This document shows, in pieces, positions 1-6,805 of a DNA stretch of 39,943 nt; positions within the stretch are counted from its first letter, which is position 1; every line of letters begins with the position of its first letter. The notes beneath the pieces were generated by a model that ran no database searches, had not been told where the DNA came from, and saw only the letters and a list, made by a program, of their open reading frames with translations. The stretch comes from Pseudomonadota bacterium (GTDB lineage: Bacteria > Pseudomonadota > Alphaproteobacteria > Micavibrionales > UBA2020), in assembly GCA_023444705.1 (NCBI GenBank), contig JAEXMB010000086.1, positions 1 to 39,943 on the forward strand. The letters run 5' to 3'. The translations under genes and the position numbers were made by a program.

Positions 1-518
1 ACGGCGGGCAGGGACAGGGCCACGGTTTCAAGGCCGCCGTCGATTTCACGCGTGACCTGAATGCCGCCATCGGTTTTTTCGAGTTTCGAGGCAAAGGTCG
101 CCTGACCCACGCCCATCAGTGCCGCCAGCATCTGGCCGGTCTGGTTGTTGTCGCCGTCGATGGACTGCTTGCCCATGATGACGAGCTGGGGGGCTTCCTT
201 GTCCACGATCGCCTTGAGCGTCTTGGCGACGGCCAGCGGCTCGGGCGCCGTGTCGCTGGTGACAAGGATGGCGCGGTCCGCCCCCATCGCCAGCGCGGTG
301 CGCAGGGTTTCCTGCGACTGTGCCGGACCGATGGAGACGACCACGATTTCGCTGGCGACACCCTTTTCCTTCAGGCGCACGGCTTCTTCGACCGCGATTT
401 CGCAGAAGGGGTTCATCGACATTTTGACGTTGGCGAGTTCAACGCCGCTCTGGTCCGCCTTGACGCGGACCTTGACGTTGAAATCGACAACCCGTTTGAC
501 GGCGACGAGGATTTTCAT
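1..518 (-). CDS. etfB: Electron transfer flavoprotein beta subunit (C-terminus cut by window edge)
   Basis: The small subunit of the soluble ETF heterodimer, which takes electrons from acyl-CoA dehydrogenases and passes them to ETF-ubiquinone oxidoreductase. The visible 172 residues begin MKILVAVKRVVDFNVKVRV, the usual bacterial EtfB start. The stretch MNPFCEIAVEEAVRLKEKG, the AMGADRAILV segment and the MGKQSIDGDNNQTGQ segment are all typical of the adenine-nucleotide alpha-hydrolase-like fold of the family. The ATG at 518 is the natural start. The rest of the protein (about 75-80 residues) and probably etfA lie outside the window. A glutaryl-CoA dehydrogenase, a likely electron donor to ETF, is encoded at 37516-38700. 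Identification is secure from family resemblance. Confidence 0.95.
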   Translation of the reverse strand, partial: MKILVAVKRVVDFNVKVRVKADQSGVELANVKMSMNPFCEIAVEEAVRLKEKGVASEIVVVSIGPAQSQETLRTALAMGADRAILVTSDTAPEPLAVAKTLKAIVDKEAPQLVIMGKQSIDGDNNQTGQMLAALMGVGQATFASKLEKTDGGIQVTREIDGGLETVALSLPA

Positions 519-548
519 GGGTGTAGCCTTTGTTATGAGAAGTGATGG

Positions 549-1112
549 TTATTGGGCGGGTGCTTTGTCGGCATCTGCCGCAACCTGCATTTTGACGATC
601 GTATCGGCGACCATCGGCGGCTCGCCCACGGCGATGTTGTCGACGAATTCCATGCCCGAGGTGACGCGGCCCCAGACGGTGTACTGGTTGTTCAGGAAGA
701 AACCGTTATCGAACATGATGAAGAACTGGCTGTCGCCCGAGTTCGGGTCGGACGAGCGCGCCATGCCCACGATGCCGCGCGTGAACGGCTCGCTGCTGAA
801 TTCGGCGGGGATCTTCTGTCCGGAACCGCCCGTGCCGGTACCTGCGGGGTCGCCGCCCTGCGCCATAAAGCCCGGAATGACGCGGTGGAATTTCAGGCCG
901 TTGTAAAAGCCCTGACGGGTCAGCTCCTTGATGCGCGCCACATGCTTGGGGGCAAGGTTGGGCAGCATTTCAATGACAACGCGGCCGTCCTTGAGGTCAA
1001 GGTAGAGGGTGTTTTCGGGGTCGGCGACGGCAGGCGTGGTCGCCTGCGCGACACCGGCCAGAAGCATCAGTGCAAAGGTAGCAGCGAGGAAAATTTTGCT
1101 CATCTTTTTCAT
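549..1112 (-). CDS. Exported cyclophilin-type peptidyl-prolyl cis-trans isomerase
   Basis: A 187-residue cyclophilin that should catalyse proline cis-trans isomerisation during folding outside the cytoplasm. Residues 1-25 form a signal peptide: basic MKKMSK, then a hydrophobic core ending AGVAQA, a good signal peptidase I site. The mature part carries the compact bacterial cyclophilin core, with FHRVIPGFMAQGGDP (active-site Arg and Phe), SGDSQFFIMF and NQYTVWGRV. Its neighbour upstream on the same strand (1147-1608) is a paralogue without a signal peptide, so the pair looks like an ancient duplication giving one periplasmic and one cytoplasmic enzyme. It is probably co-transcribed with that gene and with etfB downstream. 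An internal ATG at codon 4 is an alternative start. Confidence 0.93.
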   Translation of the reverse strand: MKKMSKIFLAATFALMLLAGVAQATTPAVADPENTLYLDLKDGRVVIEMLPNLAPKHVARIKELTRQGFYNGLKFHRVIPGFMAQGGDPAGTGTGGSGQKIPAEFSSEPFTRGIVGMARSSDPNSGDSQFFIMFDNGFFLNNQYTVWGRVTSGMEFVDNIAVGEPPMVADTIVKMQVAADADKAPAQ

Positions 1113-1146
1113 GGGTTTTTCCGTTCAGTTAAACTGAAGTTGAAGG

Positions 1147-1608
1147 TTAGGAAGCGGTTGCAAGCGTGAAGCTGACGATTTCATCGGGCGTGCGCGGCGG
1201 CTCGCCCTTGGCGATGTTGTCGACATGCTCCATACCGTCGATGACTTGGCCCCAGACGGTGTACTGGCCGTCAAGGTGCGGGGTCTCGCCAAAGGTGATG
1301 AAGAACTGGCTGTCGGCACTGTCGGGGTTCATCGCGCGTGCCGCACCCACCGTGCCGCGCACGAAGGGGGTGTCGGTGAATTCGGCCTTGATCTTCTGGC
1401 CGGTGCCGCCGTAACCCGTGCCATCGGGGCAGCCGGTCTGGGCCATGAAGCCGGGGATGACGCGATGGAATTTCAGGCCATTGTAGAAACCCTCGCCGAT
1501 CAGCTCCTTGACGCGGGCGACGTGGGCGGGGGCGATGTCGGGGCGCAGCTCGATAGTGACGCGGCCGTCTTTCAGCTCCAGATAGGCGAGTTCTTTTTGG
1601 TCGGACAT
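1147..1608 (-). CDS. Cytoplasmic cyclophilin-type peptidyl-prolyl cis-trans isomerase
   Basis: A 153-residue PpiB-like cyclophilin with no signal peptide. The core motifs FHRVIPGFMAQ, ADSQFFITFGE and GQYTVWGQVIDG are intact. The reading frame stays open further upstream, but the start is set at the ATG at 1608. There the protein begins MSDQKELAYLELKDGRV, it aligns with the mature start of the neighbouring paralogue, and an AGGAG ribosome site lies 11 bases upstream. The longer reading would add a low-complexity antisense shadow of yggT. It lies 34 bases upstream of the exported paralogue on the same strand and is transcribed divergently from yggT. Confidence 0.93.
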   Translation of the reverse strand: MSDQKELAYLELKDGRVTIELRPDIAPAHVARVKELIGEGFYNGLKFHRVIPGFMAQTGCPDGTGYGGTGQKIKAEFTDTPFVRGTVGAARAMNPDSADSQFFITFGETPHLDGQYTVWGQVIDGMEHVDNIAKGEPPRTPDEIVSFTLATAS

Positions 1609-1642
1609 AATTACGAAAACTCCTGCGGTGATTGGTCTTGGC

Positions 1643-1670
1643 ACTATAGCCGATCGCGCGCCAAGCGCAA
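1643..1670 (-). promoter_or_regulatory. Predicted sigma70-type promoter of the cyclophilin pair
   Basis: Read on the minus strand, TTGCGC (1670-1665) is followed after 16 bases by TATAGT (1648-1643). This lies about 35 bases before the ATG at 1608 of the cytoplasmic cyclophilin. The -35 is only moderate. This is a sequence match only, with no independent support. Confidence 0.35.
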
Positions 1671-1764
1671 ATTGGACAAATTGGACAAACACGATAAATA
1701 AGCGCATGATCGGGCAGGGAATAATGGTCCGTGCGCGGGCTATAAACATAAAAACGGGGTCTTC

Positions 1765-2040
1765 ATGGCTTTCATCGTCAGCCTCCTGATGTTGCTGCTC
1801 AATATTTACCTCTGGCTGATCATCTTCACCGTGATCGTCAGCTGGCTGGTGGCGTTTGATGTGCTGAATATGCGCAACCGCTGGGTCTATAAACTGTGCG
1901 AAATTCTCAACCGCCTGACCAATCCCGTGGTGCAGCGCGTGCGCCGCTATGTGCCACCGCTCGGCGGCATCGACATCACGCCGATGGTCATCATCTTTGG
2001 CATCTATCTGCTGCAAAGCCTGCTGTTGATGTTGCTGTGA
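1765..2040 (+). CDS. YggT family integral membrane protein
   Basis: A 91-residue protein of the YggT family, of about the usual single-repeat length. Two hydrophobic helices (residues 3-27 and about 72-90) flank a conserved cytosolic loop. The loop reads NRLTNPVVQRVRRYVPPLGGIDITP and matches the family signature (NPxxxPxRRxxPPxGGxDxxP) with small deviations. Family members are poorly understood; roles in membrane protein or cell-division-related functions and osmotic response have been proposed. It lies 20 bases upstream of folD on the same strand and is likely co-transcribed with it. No strong ribosome site is seen before the ATG. Confidence 0.9.
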   Translation: MAFIVSLLMLLLNIYLWLIIFTVIVSWLVAFDVLNMRNRWVYKLCEILNRLTNPVVQRVRRYVPPLGGIDITPMVIIFGIYLLQSLLLMLL

Positions 2041-2060
2041 TCATGAAGGGCGGTGCGGCG

Positions 2061-2957
2061 ATGACGGCAGTGCAACAAACAGTGGCGCAGAAGATTGACG
2101 GGCGCAAGCTTGCGCGTGAATTGCGCGCGCGCCTTAAACATCATGTGCAGGTGCTGGTCGAGGATCACAAAATCCTCCCTGCGCTGGCGGTTGTGCTGGT
2201 CGGCGACGATCCGGCCAGTCATATCTATGTGGCCAACAAGCAAAAAGCCGCCGAGAAAACCGGCATCCGCAGCATCGTGCATAAATTACCGCGCGAGACC
2301 TCGCAGGACGAACTGCTCAAGCTCATCAAAAAGCTTAACGACGATAAAAAGATCAACGGCATTCTGGTGCAGTTGCCGCTGCCCAGGCAGATCGATACCG
2401 CAACCATCCTGCGCGCGATCTCGCCCGCCAAGGATGTCGATGGCCTGACGGTTGAAAACGCGGGTCGTCTGGCCAGCGGGCTGAACGGGTTGTTTCCCTG
2501 CACGCCGCTTGGCTGTCTGGCGCTGATCCGCACTGTGCGCCCGCACCTGTCGGGGTTGCATGCAGTTGTGGTCGGTCGCTCCAACCTTGTGGGCAAGCCG
2601 ATGGCGCAATTGCTGTTGCGCGAGAATTGCACGGTGACGGTGGTGCATTCGCGCACGCCGCAACTGGCTACGCTGACAAAGATGGCCGACATCGTGGTCG
2701 TGGCAGCGGGTAAGCAAGGCCTTATCAAAGCCGACGCCATCAAGCCGGGTGCCGTGGTGATCGACGTGGGCATCAACCGCATGCCCGATGGCACCTTGAC
2801 CGGCGATGTCGATTTTGGTGCTGTAAGCAGCGTTGCCGGCGCAATCACGCCCGTGCCGGGCGGAGTAGGGCCGATGACTATCGCCTATCTGCTGGCCAAT
2901 ACAGTTGCCGCCGCCTGCCGCCAGAACGAACTAACCTGCCCTGATCTTAAAAACTGA
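2061..2957 (+). CDS. folD: Bifunctional methylenetetrahydrofolate dehydrogenase / methenyltetrahydrofolate cyclohydrolase
   Basis: FolD interconverts 5,10-methylene-THF, 5,10-methenyl-THF and 10-formyl-THF using NADP, supplying one-carbon units for purine and initiator formyl-Met synthesis. With the start at 2061 the protein has 298 residues. The catalytic YxxxK pair is Tyr56/Lys60, in HIYVANKQKA. Other family marks are QLPLP, KDVDGLT, the NADP-binding VVGRSNLVGKPMA and the C-terminal PVPGGVGPMT. An in-frame ATG at 2043 would add six residues, but 2061 is preferred because AAGGG lies 10 bases before it and nothing usable precedes 2043. The 3' end faces the unknown gene at 2960-3379 with only two bases between. 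Confidence 0.96.
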   Translation: MTAVQQTVAQKIDGRKLARELRARLKHHVQVLVEDHKILPALAVVLVGDDPASHIYVANKQKAAEKTGIRSIVHKLPRETSQDELLKLIKKLNDDKKINGILVQLPLPRQIDTATILRAISPAKDVDGLTVENAGRLASGLNGLFPCTPLGCLALIRTVRPHLSGLHAVVVGRSNLVGKPMAQLLLRENCTVTVVHSRTPQLATLTKMADIVVVAAGKQGLIKADAIKPGAVVIDVGINRMPDGTLTGDVDFGAVSSVAGAITPVPGGVGPMTIAYLLANTVAAACRQNELTCPDLKN

Positions 2958-2959
2958 TC

Positions 2960-3379
2960 TCAGCCAAATGATTTTTTCAGCAACTTGGCGATGCCGCGCA
3001 GCTGATGCTGTTCGGCTGTGTCGACGAGCGTGGCGAGATTGTCGGGGCGTTTGGAAAACGCGGCGACGAGCGTTTTGGCGCTGGAGGTGCGCGACATGAC
3101 GCGGATATGCGTGTCGCGCATGCGCAACGCCTTTTCGAGCGTGGCACGGTCGCGCGCTTCATTGTTGCGATCAAGCCCGTTTTTCTTGAGAACCTGATAG
3201 GCGGATTCATCAAGCGCGCTGTATTGCGCGTCCTTGCCACCAAAGGCGCGTCCTGCGAGTACGTTGAAAGCAAGCGCGAGCTTGGGCAAGACGGAAAGCC
3301 TGTTTTTCACGTTCCCGCCCCATTCATCCATGACCTGGCCAAGTGCGAGAAGATCGTCGAGTGCGGAAACGGCGGGCAT
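2960..3379 (-). CDS. Conserved-looking hypothetical protein, 139 residues
   Basis: I do not recognise this family. The product begins MPAVSALDDLLALGQVMDEW, is predicted to be soluble and mostly helical, and has a basic C-terminus (RGIAKLLKKSFG). It has no signal peptide, membrane helix or catalytic motif that I can name. The start at 3379 is chosen because GAGGA sits 6 bases upstream and a promoter-like pair precedes it. A longer frame exists but adds only AT-rich upstream sequence. Coding potential is supported by the GC-rich third positions typical of neighbours, against the AT-rich flank. It is monocistronic, between folD (convergent) and the HIT gene (upstream, with its own terminator). 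Confidence 0.72.
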   Translation of the reverse strand: MPAVSALDDLLALGQVMDEWGGNVKNRLSVLPKLALAFNVLAGRAFGGKDAQYSALDESAYQVLKKNGLDRNNEARDRATLEKALRMRDTHIRVMSRTSSAKTLVAAFSKRPDNLATLVDTAEQHQLRGIAKLLKKSFG

Positions 3380-3412
3380 GATTGATCCTCGGAATAAATT
3401 CAAATATCCCAT

Positions 3413-3441
3413 ATATTACATAATGCAGAAATTGAATTCAA
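3413..3441 (-). promoter_or_regulatory. Predicted promoter of the unknown gene at 2960-3379
   Basis: On the minus strand TTGAAT (3441-3436) and TAATAT (3418-3413) are separated by 17 bases, in a markedly AT-rich 100-base gap. It lies 34 bases before the ATG and is followed by a GAGGA ribosome site. Confidence 0.45.
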
Positions 3442-3455
3442 TCACAAAAGAATCA

Positions 3456-3482
3456 TTAAAAACAGAAGCTTGTCTTCTGTTT
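3456..3482 (-). terminator. Rho-independent terminator of the HIT gene
   Basis: A 9-bp stem (arms 3460-3468 and 3474-3482, AAACAGAAG and its complement) with a 5-base loop begins within the stop codon of the HIT gene. On the minus strand it is followed by a short T run. It separates the icd-HIT unit from the next gene. The stem is modest in GC. Confidence 0.55.
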
Positions 3483-3957
3483 AAGCGAGGACTGCCGCTT
3501 TGAGGTCGTCGCGCAGTTTGGTGAACTCCGCGCTTTTCAGCGTTGTCACCTGCATGGTCGACAACTCGCTTTCCCAGATGGGCGCGCCCCAGCGCGGGTC
3601 GTTTTTGTAGCGGGGGATCAGGTGGTAGTGCAGGTGGGGGATGACGTTGCCGAGCGTGGCATAGTTCATCAGGTCCGGCTGCACCGTGGCATGGATGGCC
3701 TGTGCCGCACGGCGCAGGTCGGCGCTGAAGGCCTCGTGTTCGGCCTGCGTGAGGTGTTCAAGGCCCGTCACGTGACGGTCGTTGAAGATCATCACGCAAT
3801 AACCGCGATAGGTCTGGTTGCGCACAAGATAGAGCGTGCTGACGCCAAGATCGGCGACCTTGTCGTGATATTCGTTGTTGTCCGCGCGCGGGGCGCAGAC
3901 GGGGCAATTTTCGCCCCGGATCAGCGCGTCCCATTTTTCTGCCGGTTGTGCTGACAT
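3481..3957 (-). CDS. HIT family nucleotide-binding protein
   Basis: A 158-residue member of the histidine-triad superfamily, enzymes that hydrolyse or transfer nucleotidyl groups (for example AMP from dinucleoside polyphosphates or phosphoramidates). The triad HLHYHLIPR places His108, His110 and His112 in the active site. An N-terminal CPVC pair (Cys18/Cys21) resembles the CxxC zinc site of many HIT proteins. The middle GYCVMIFNDRHVTGLEHLT follows the family pattern. The substrate cannot be read from the sequence. It lies 12 bases downstream of icd on the same strand, probably in one operon that ends at the hairpin overlapping its stop codon. Confidence 0.92.
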   Translation of the reverse strand: MSAQPAEKWDALIRGENCPVCAPRADNNEYHDKVADLGVSTLYLVRNQTYRGYCVMIFNDRHVTGLEHLTQAEHEAFSADLRRAAQAIHATVQPDLMNYATLGNVIPHLHYHLIPRYKNDPRWGAPIWESELSTMQVTTLKSAEFTKLRDDLKAAVLA

Positions 3958-3969
3958 CTGCCGCGCTCC

Positions 3970-5430
3970 TTACTGGCCCTGCGCGACGGTATAGGCACGC
4001 GTGCCGCCGAAGCTGTAGAGATGCTCGGTCTTGATGAAATCAATGCCTGCCTCGCTGATGGAGTGCAGCAGTTGCAGGATTTGCGCGGTGGTGACGTCGG
4101 CACCGTCGTTGGCGGCGGTAAAGCGGCAGCGCCAGTGGTCGCTGTCCTCGGCAATTGCGGGGGCGTCGGGCCAGACCAGCAGGCCGCGGCTGTCGATGCT
4201 CGACAGTTTCAGGCTGTTGCTGAGCGAAGCCAGCTGGCTGGCCAGCGTGGCAACAGCGCCCTGATCGCGCCAGTGGACGAAGACGTCAACGCCCTGCAGT
4301 TTTTTATCGCCGCGCGGCGGCAGGTTGATGGCGGGCATCTTGGGGCGCGCGTTCTCGCCGCTGTTGGCTTGAACCGCGCGCAGGGTGCGCGGCTCCTGCC
4401 CCAGACGTTCGATCACTGCATCGGTGAATTCCTTGGTATTGGCGCGCTGGCTTGACACCATCGGTGCGTAAACGTCACCGGTATGCACGCCGTCTTCGAT
4501 GGTTTTCAGCCAGGCGTTCTGGATTTTCACCGCGACGTCGCTCTGGCCAAGATGCTGGAGCATCATGACGGCGGCATTGAGCAACCCCGACGGGTTGGCG
4601 ATACCCTGACCCGCGATGTCGGGGGCGGAGCCGTGGATCGCTTCGAACATCGCGCCGCCCTTGCCGATGTTGCTCGAGCCGCACAGGCCGACCGAACCCG
4701 ATACTTCCGCCGCAATGTCCGACAGGATGTCGCCATAAAGGTTTTCGGTGACGATGACATCAAACAGGTGCGGGGCAGCGGCGATCTTGGCGGCGCCGAT
4801 GTCGACGATCATGTGGCTGTTTTCGATCTCGGGATATTCCTTGGCGATGCGGTCGAAGGTCTTGTGGAACAGGCCGTCGGTCATCTTCATGATGTTGTCT
4901 TTGGAAATGCAGGTGACCTTCTTGCGGTTCTGCGTGCGCGCGTATTCAAACGCATAACGGATGATGCGCTCCGACCCCGTGGCCGAAATCAGCTTGAGGC
5001 ACTGCATGACGTTGTCGGTCTGCTGGTGTTCGATACCGGCGTACAAATCCTCCTCGTTCTCGCGCACGATGACCATATCCATGACGGGCTGGGTGGTGCG
5101 CACGAAGGGATGGTAAGACACGCAGGGGCGGATGTTGGCGAACAGGCCCATCGATTTGCGCACGGTGACGTTGAGGCTTTTAAAGCCGCCGCCCTGCGGG
5201 GTGGTGATGGGGGCCTTGAAGAAGCACTTGGTGCGGTTGATGCTGTCCCATGCGCTGTCTTCGATGCCCGATGGAATGCCGCGCTTGTAGACTTTCTCGC
5301 CGATCTCGATTTCTTCGATGTCGAGCTGTGCGCCCGCCTTGTCGAGGATGTGCAGGACGGCGTCCATGATCTCGGGGCCGATGCCGTCGCCGCGGGCGAT
5401 GGTGATGGGGGCTTTTTTATGTGCGGTCAT
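3970..5430 (-). CDS. icd: Isocitrate dehydrogenase (long, two-domain type)
   Basis: TCA-cycle enzyme that decarboxylates isocitrate to 2-oxoglutarate with NAD(P). At 486 residues it is longer than the E. coli enzyme (416) and matches the Rickettsia/Thermus class. The N-terminal isopropylmalate/isocitrate dehydrogenase domain occupies about residues 1-330, with ITIARGDGIGPEI, NVTVRKSMGLFANIRP, the substrate arginines, IVRENEEDLYAG, and the metal-site stretch NLYGDILSDIAAEVSGSVG. It is followed by EAIHGSAPDIAGQGIANPSG. A linker rich in Pro and Asn leads to a separate C-terminal domain (about 370-486, starting KLQGVDVFVHW). NADP preference is usual for the class but not proven here. nhaA ends 3 bases upstream and the HIT gene follows. 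Confidence 0.94.
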   Translation of the reverse strand: MTAHKKAPITIARGDGIGPEIMDAVLHILDKAGAQLDIEEIEIGEKVYKRGIPSGIEDSAWDSINRTKCFFKAPITTPQGGGFKSLNVTVRKSMGLFANIRPCVSYHPFVRTTQPVMDMVIVRENEEDLYAGIEHQQTDNVMQCLKLISATGSERIIRYAFEYARTQNRKKVTCISKDNIMKMTDGLFHKTFDRIAKEYPEIENSHMIVDIGAAKIAAAPHLFDVIVTENLYGDILSDIAAEVSGSVGLCGSSNIGKGGAMFEAIHGSAPDIAGQGIANPSGLLNAAVMMLQHLGQSDVAVKIQNAWLKTIEDGVHTGDVYAPMVSSQRANTKEFTDAVIERLGQEPRTLRAVQANSGENARPKMPAINLPPRGDKKLQGVDVFVHWRDQGAVATLASQLASLSNSLKLSSIDSRGLLVWPDAPAIAEDSDHWRCRFTAANDGADVTTAQILQLLHSISEAGIDFIKTEHLYSFGGTRAYTVAQGQ

Positions 5431-5433
5431 GGC

Positions 5434-6681
5434 TCAGTTGTCCTCGTCAATGTAAAGGGTGTTGCCGGTGAAATAGCGCAGGATGACGTAGCCGATGACG
5501 GCGGACAGGGTCGACCCCGTCAGCACGCCAAGGCGTACCTCGTTGTTCAGGAAGGGATCGCTATAGGCCAGCGACCCGATGAAAAGGCTCATGGTGAAGC
5601 CGATGCCGCACAACAGCGCCAGACCGTAAATATGGCGCCAGTTGGCGTTGTTGGGCATGCGCGACACGCCGGCCTTTACGGCCAGCCAGACGGTGGCAAA
5701 GATGCCAAGCTGCTTGCCTGCGAACAGGCCCGCCGCGATACCGAGCGGAATGGGGTCGAGCAGGTTTTGCAGCGACAGGCCAGAGAGGCTGACGCCCGCA
5801 TTGGCAAAGGCGAAAACGGGCATGATCATAAAGGCGACCCACGGATGCAGTTTATGCACCATGCTGTCGAGCATGCTTTCGCCATGCTCATCGGTGTTGT
5901 GCAGGGGGATGAACATGGCGGTAACGACGCCGGCCAGTGTTGCATGCACGCCGCTTTCCAGCACCGCCAGCCATAACGCAACCCCCGCCAGCACATAGGC
6001 AGCGGGGCTTTTGATCTTGAAGCGGTTAAGCACGAACAGCACTGTGATGAATGCCGCCGCCAGCGCCAGCGCGGGCAGGGACAGATTGGCCGTATAAAAC
6101 AGGGCGATGATGATGACGGCGCCCAGATCGTCCAGCACCGCGATCGCCATCAGCAGAACCTTGAGCGAGGCCGGCACGCGGTCGCCCAGCAGCGCGAGGA
6201 TGCCAAGCGCAAAGGCGATGTCGGTGGCCGAAGGAATGGCCCAGCCGTTGACCAGTTCGGGATGATGGCTTTTGACGAGAAAATAGAAAATCGCGGCGGG
6301 CAGAACCATACCGCCCACAGCCGCGATGGCGGGCAGGATCGCCTGATCGCGCGAGGACAGATGGCCCTGCAGCATTTCCTTTTTGATCTCCATGCCGACC
6401 ATGAAGAAGAAGATCGCCATCAGGCCGTCGTTGATCCAGTGGTGCAGGGTTTTTGACAGCGCCGCGTCGCCGAATGAAACGCTGACGGTGGTATGCAACA
6501 GGCTGTCATAGAAATGCGACAGGCCACTGTTTGACATAACCATAGAAAGAGCAGCGGCAAAGACCAGAACCACGCCGCCCGCTGCACTGGTGCGGAAGAA
6601 CTGCATCAGGGAAGCACTGAATTTTTTGTAGGAAAACGGCGTCATGGTAAATCTGCTGGCCTTTGCAAGAGCGTATGACAT
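5434..6681 (-). CDS. nhaA: Na+/H+ antiporter NhaA
   Basis: Inner-membrane antiporter exporting Na+ (or Li+) in exchange for protons, for pH and sodium homeostasis. The protein has about 12 hydrophobic helices. Diagnostic residues are present: SATDIAFALGILALLGDRVP (the Asp equivalent to E. coli Asp133) and MAIAVLDDLGAVIIIALFY (the ion-binding Asp-Asp pair equivalent to 163/164), followed by GVHATLAGVVTAMFIP. The frame opens at 6681 (415 residues) with GGTGA 9 bases upstream. An ATG at 6645 gives 403 residues and an N-terminus nearer to the E. coli protein, so the first 12 residues are uncertain. icd starts 3 bases after the stop, suggesting co-transcription. Confidence 0.95.
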   Translation of the reverse strand: MSYALAKASRFTMTPFSYKKFSASLMQFFRTSAAGGVVLVFAAALSMVMSNSGLSHFYDSLLHTTVSVSFGDAALSKTLHHWINDGLMAIFFFMVGMEIKKEMLQGHLSSRDQAILPAIAAVGGMVLPAAIFYFLVKSHHPELVNGWAIPSATDIAFALGILALLGDRVPASLKVLLMAIAVLDDLGAVIIIALFYTANLSLPALALAAAFITVLFVLNRFKIKSPAAYVLAGVALWLAVLESGVHATLAGVVTAMFIPLHNTDEHGESMLDSMVHKLHPWVAFMIMPVFAFANAGVSLSGLSLQNLLDPIPLGIAAGLFAGKQLGIFATVWLAVKAGVSRMPNNANWRHIYGLALLCGIGFTMSLFIGSLAYSDPFLNNEVRLGVLTGSTLSAVIGYVILRYFTGNTLYIDEDN

Positions 6682-6729
6682 ATGATCGGTTCACCATTTC
6701 AGGTGCCGGAACCATCGGGCATGGCGGGA

Positions 6730-6759
6730 ATTATACAGGCGCAAAAGCCCCGCTGCCAA
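6730..6759 (-). promoter_or_regulatory. Predicted promoter of nhaA
   Basis: On the minus strand TTGGCA (6759-6754), an 18-base spacer and a perfect TATAAT (6735-6730) precede nhaA by about 50 bases, inside the divergent nhaA/deoA gap. This is the best promoter match in that gap. I found no comparably good one for deoA. Confidence 0.5.
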
Positions 6760-6805
6760 CAGCTTTCGGTGCGTTTTCCACTTTAACCGAACGGGTTTCT
6801 TGCCA

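Noticed and set aside
145..906. Long open frame on the plus strand across etfB and the exported cyclophilin
   Set aside because: It is the antisense shadow of two genes with clear family motifs. High GC with GC-rich third positions keeps such antisense frames open.
1672..1690. Tandem repeat of TTGGACAAA between the cyclophilin and yggT
   Set aside because: Only two imperfect copies; too short to support a repeat element or CRISPR, and it may be part of a promoter region.
4483..5976. 497-codon plus-strand frame opposite icd and nhaA
   Set aside because: It covers parts of two unmistakable genes in antisense, and its composition (His, Asp, Gln and Arg rich) is typical of shadow frames.
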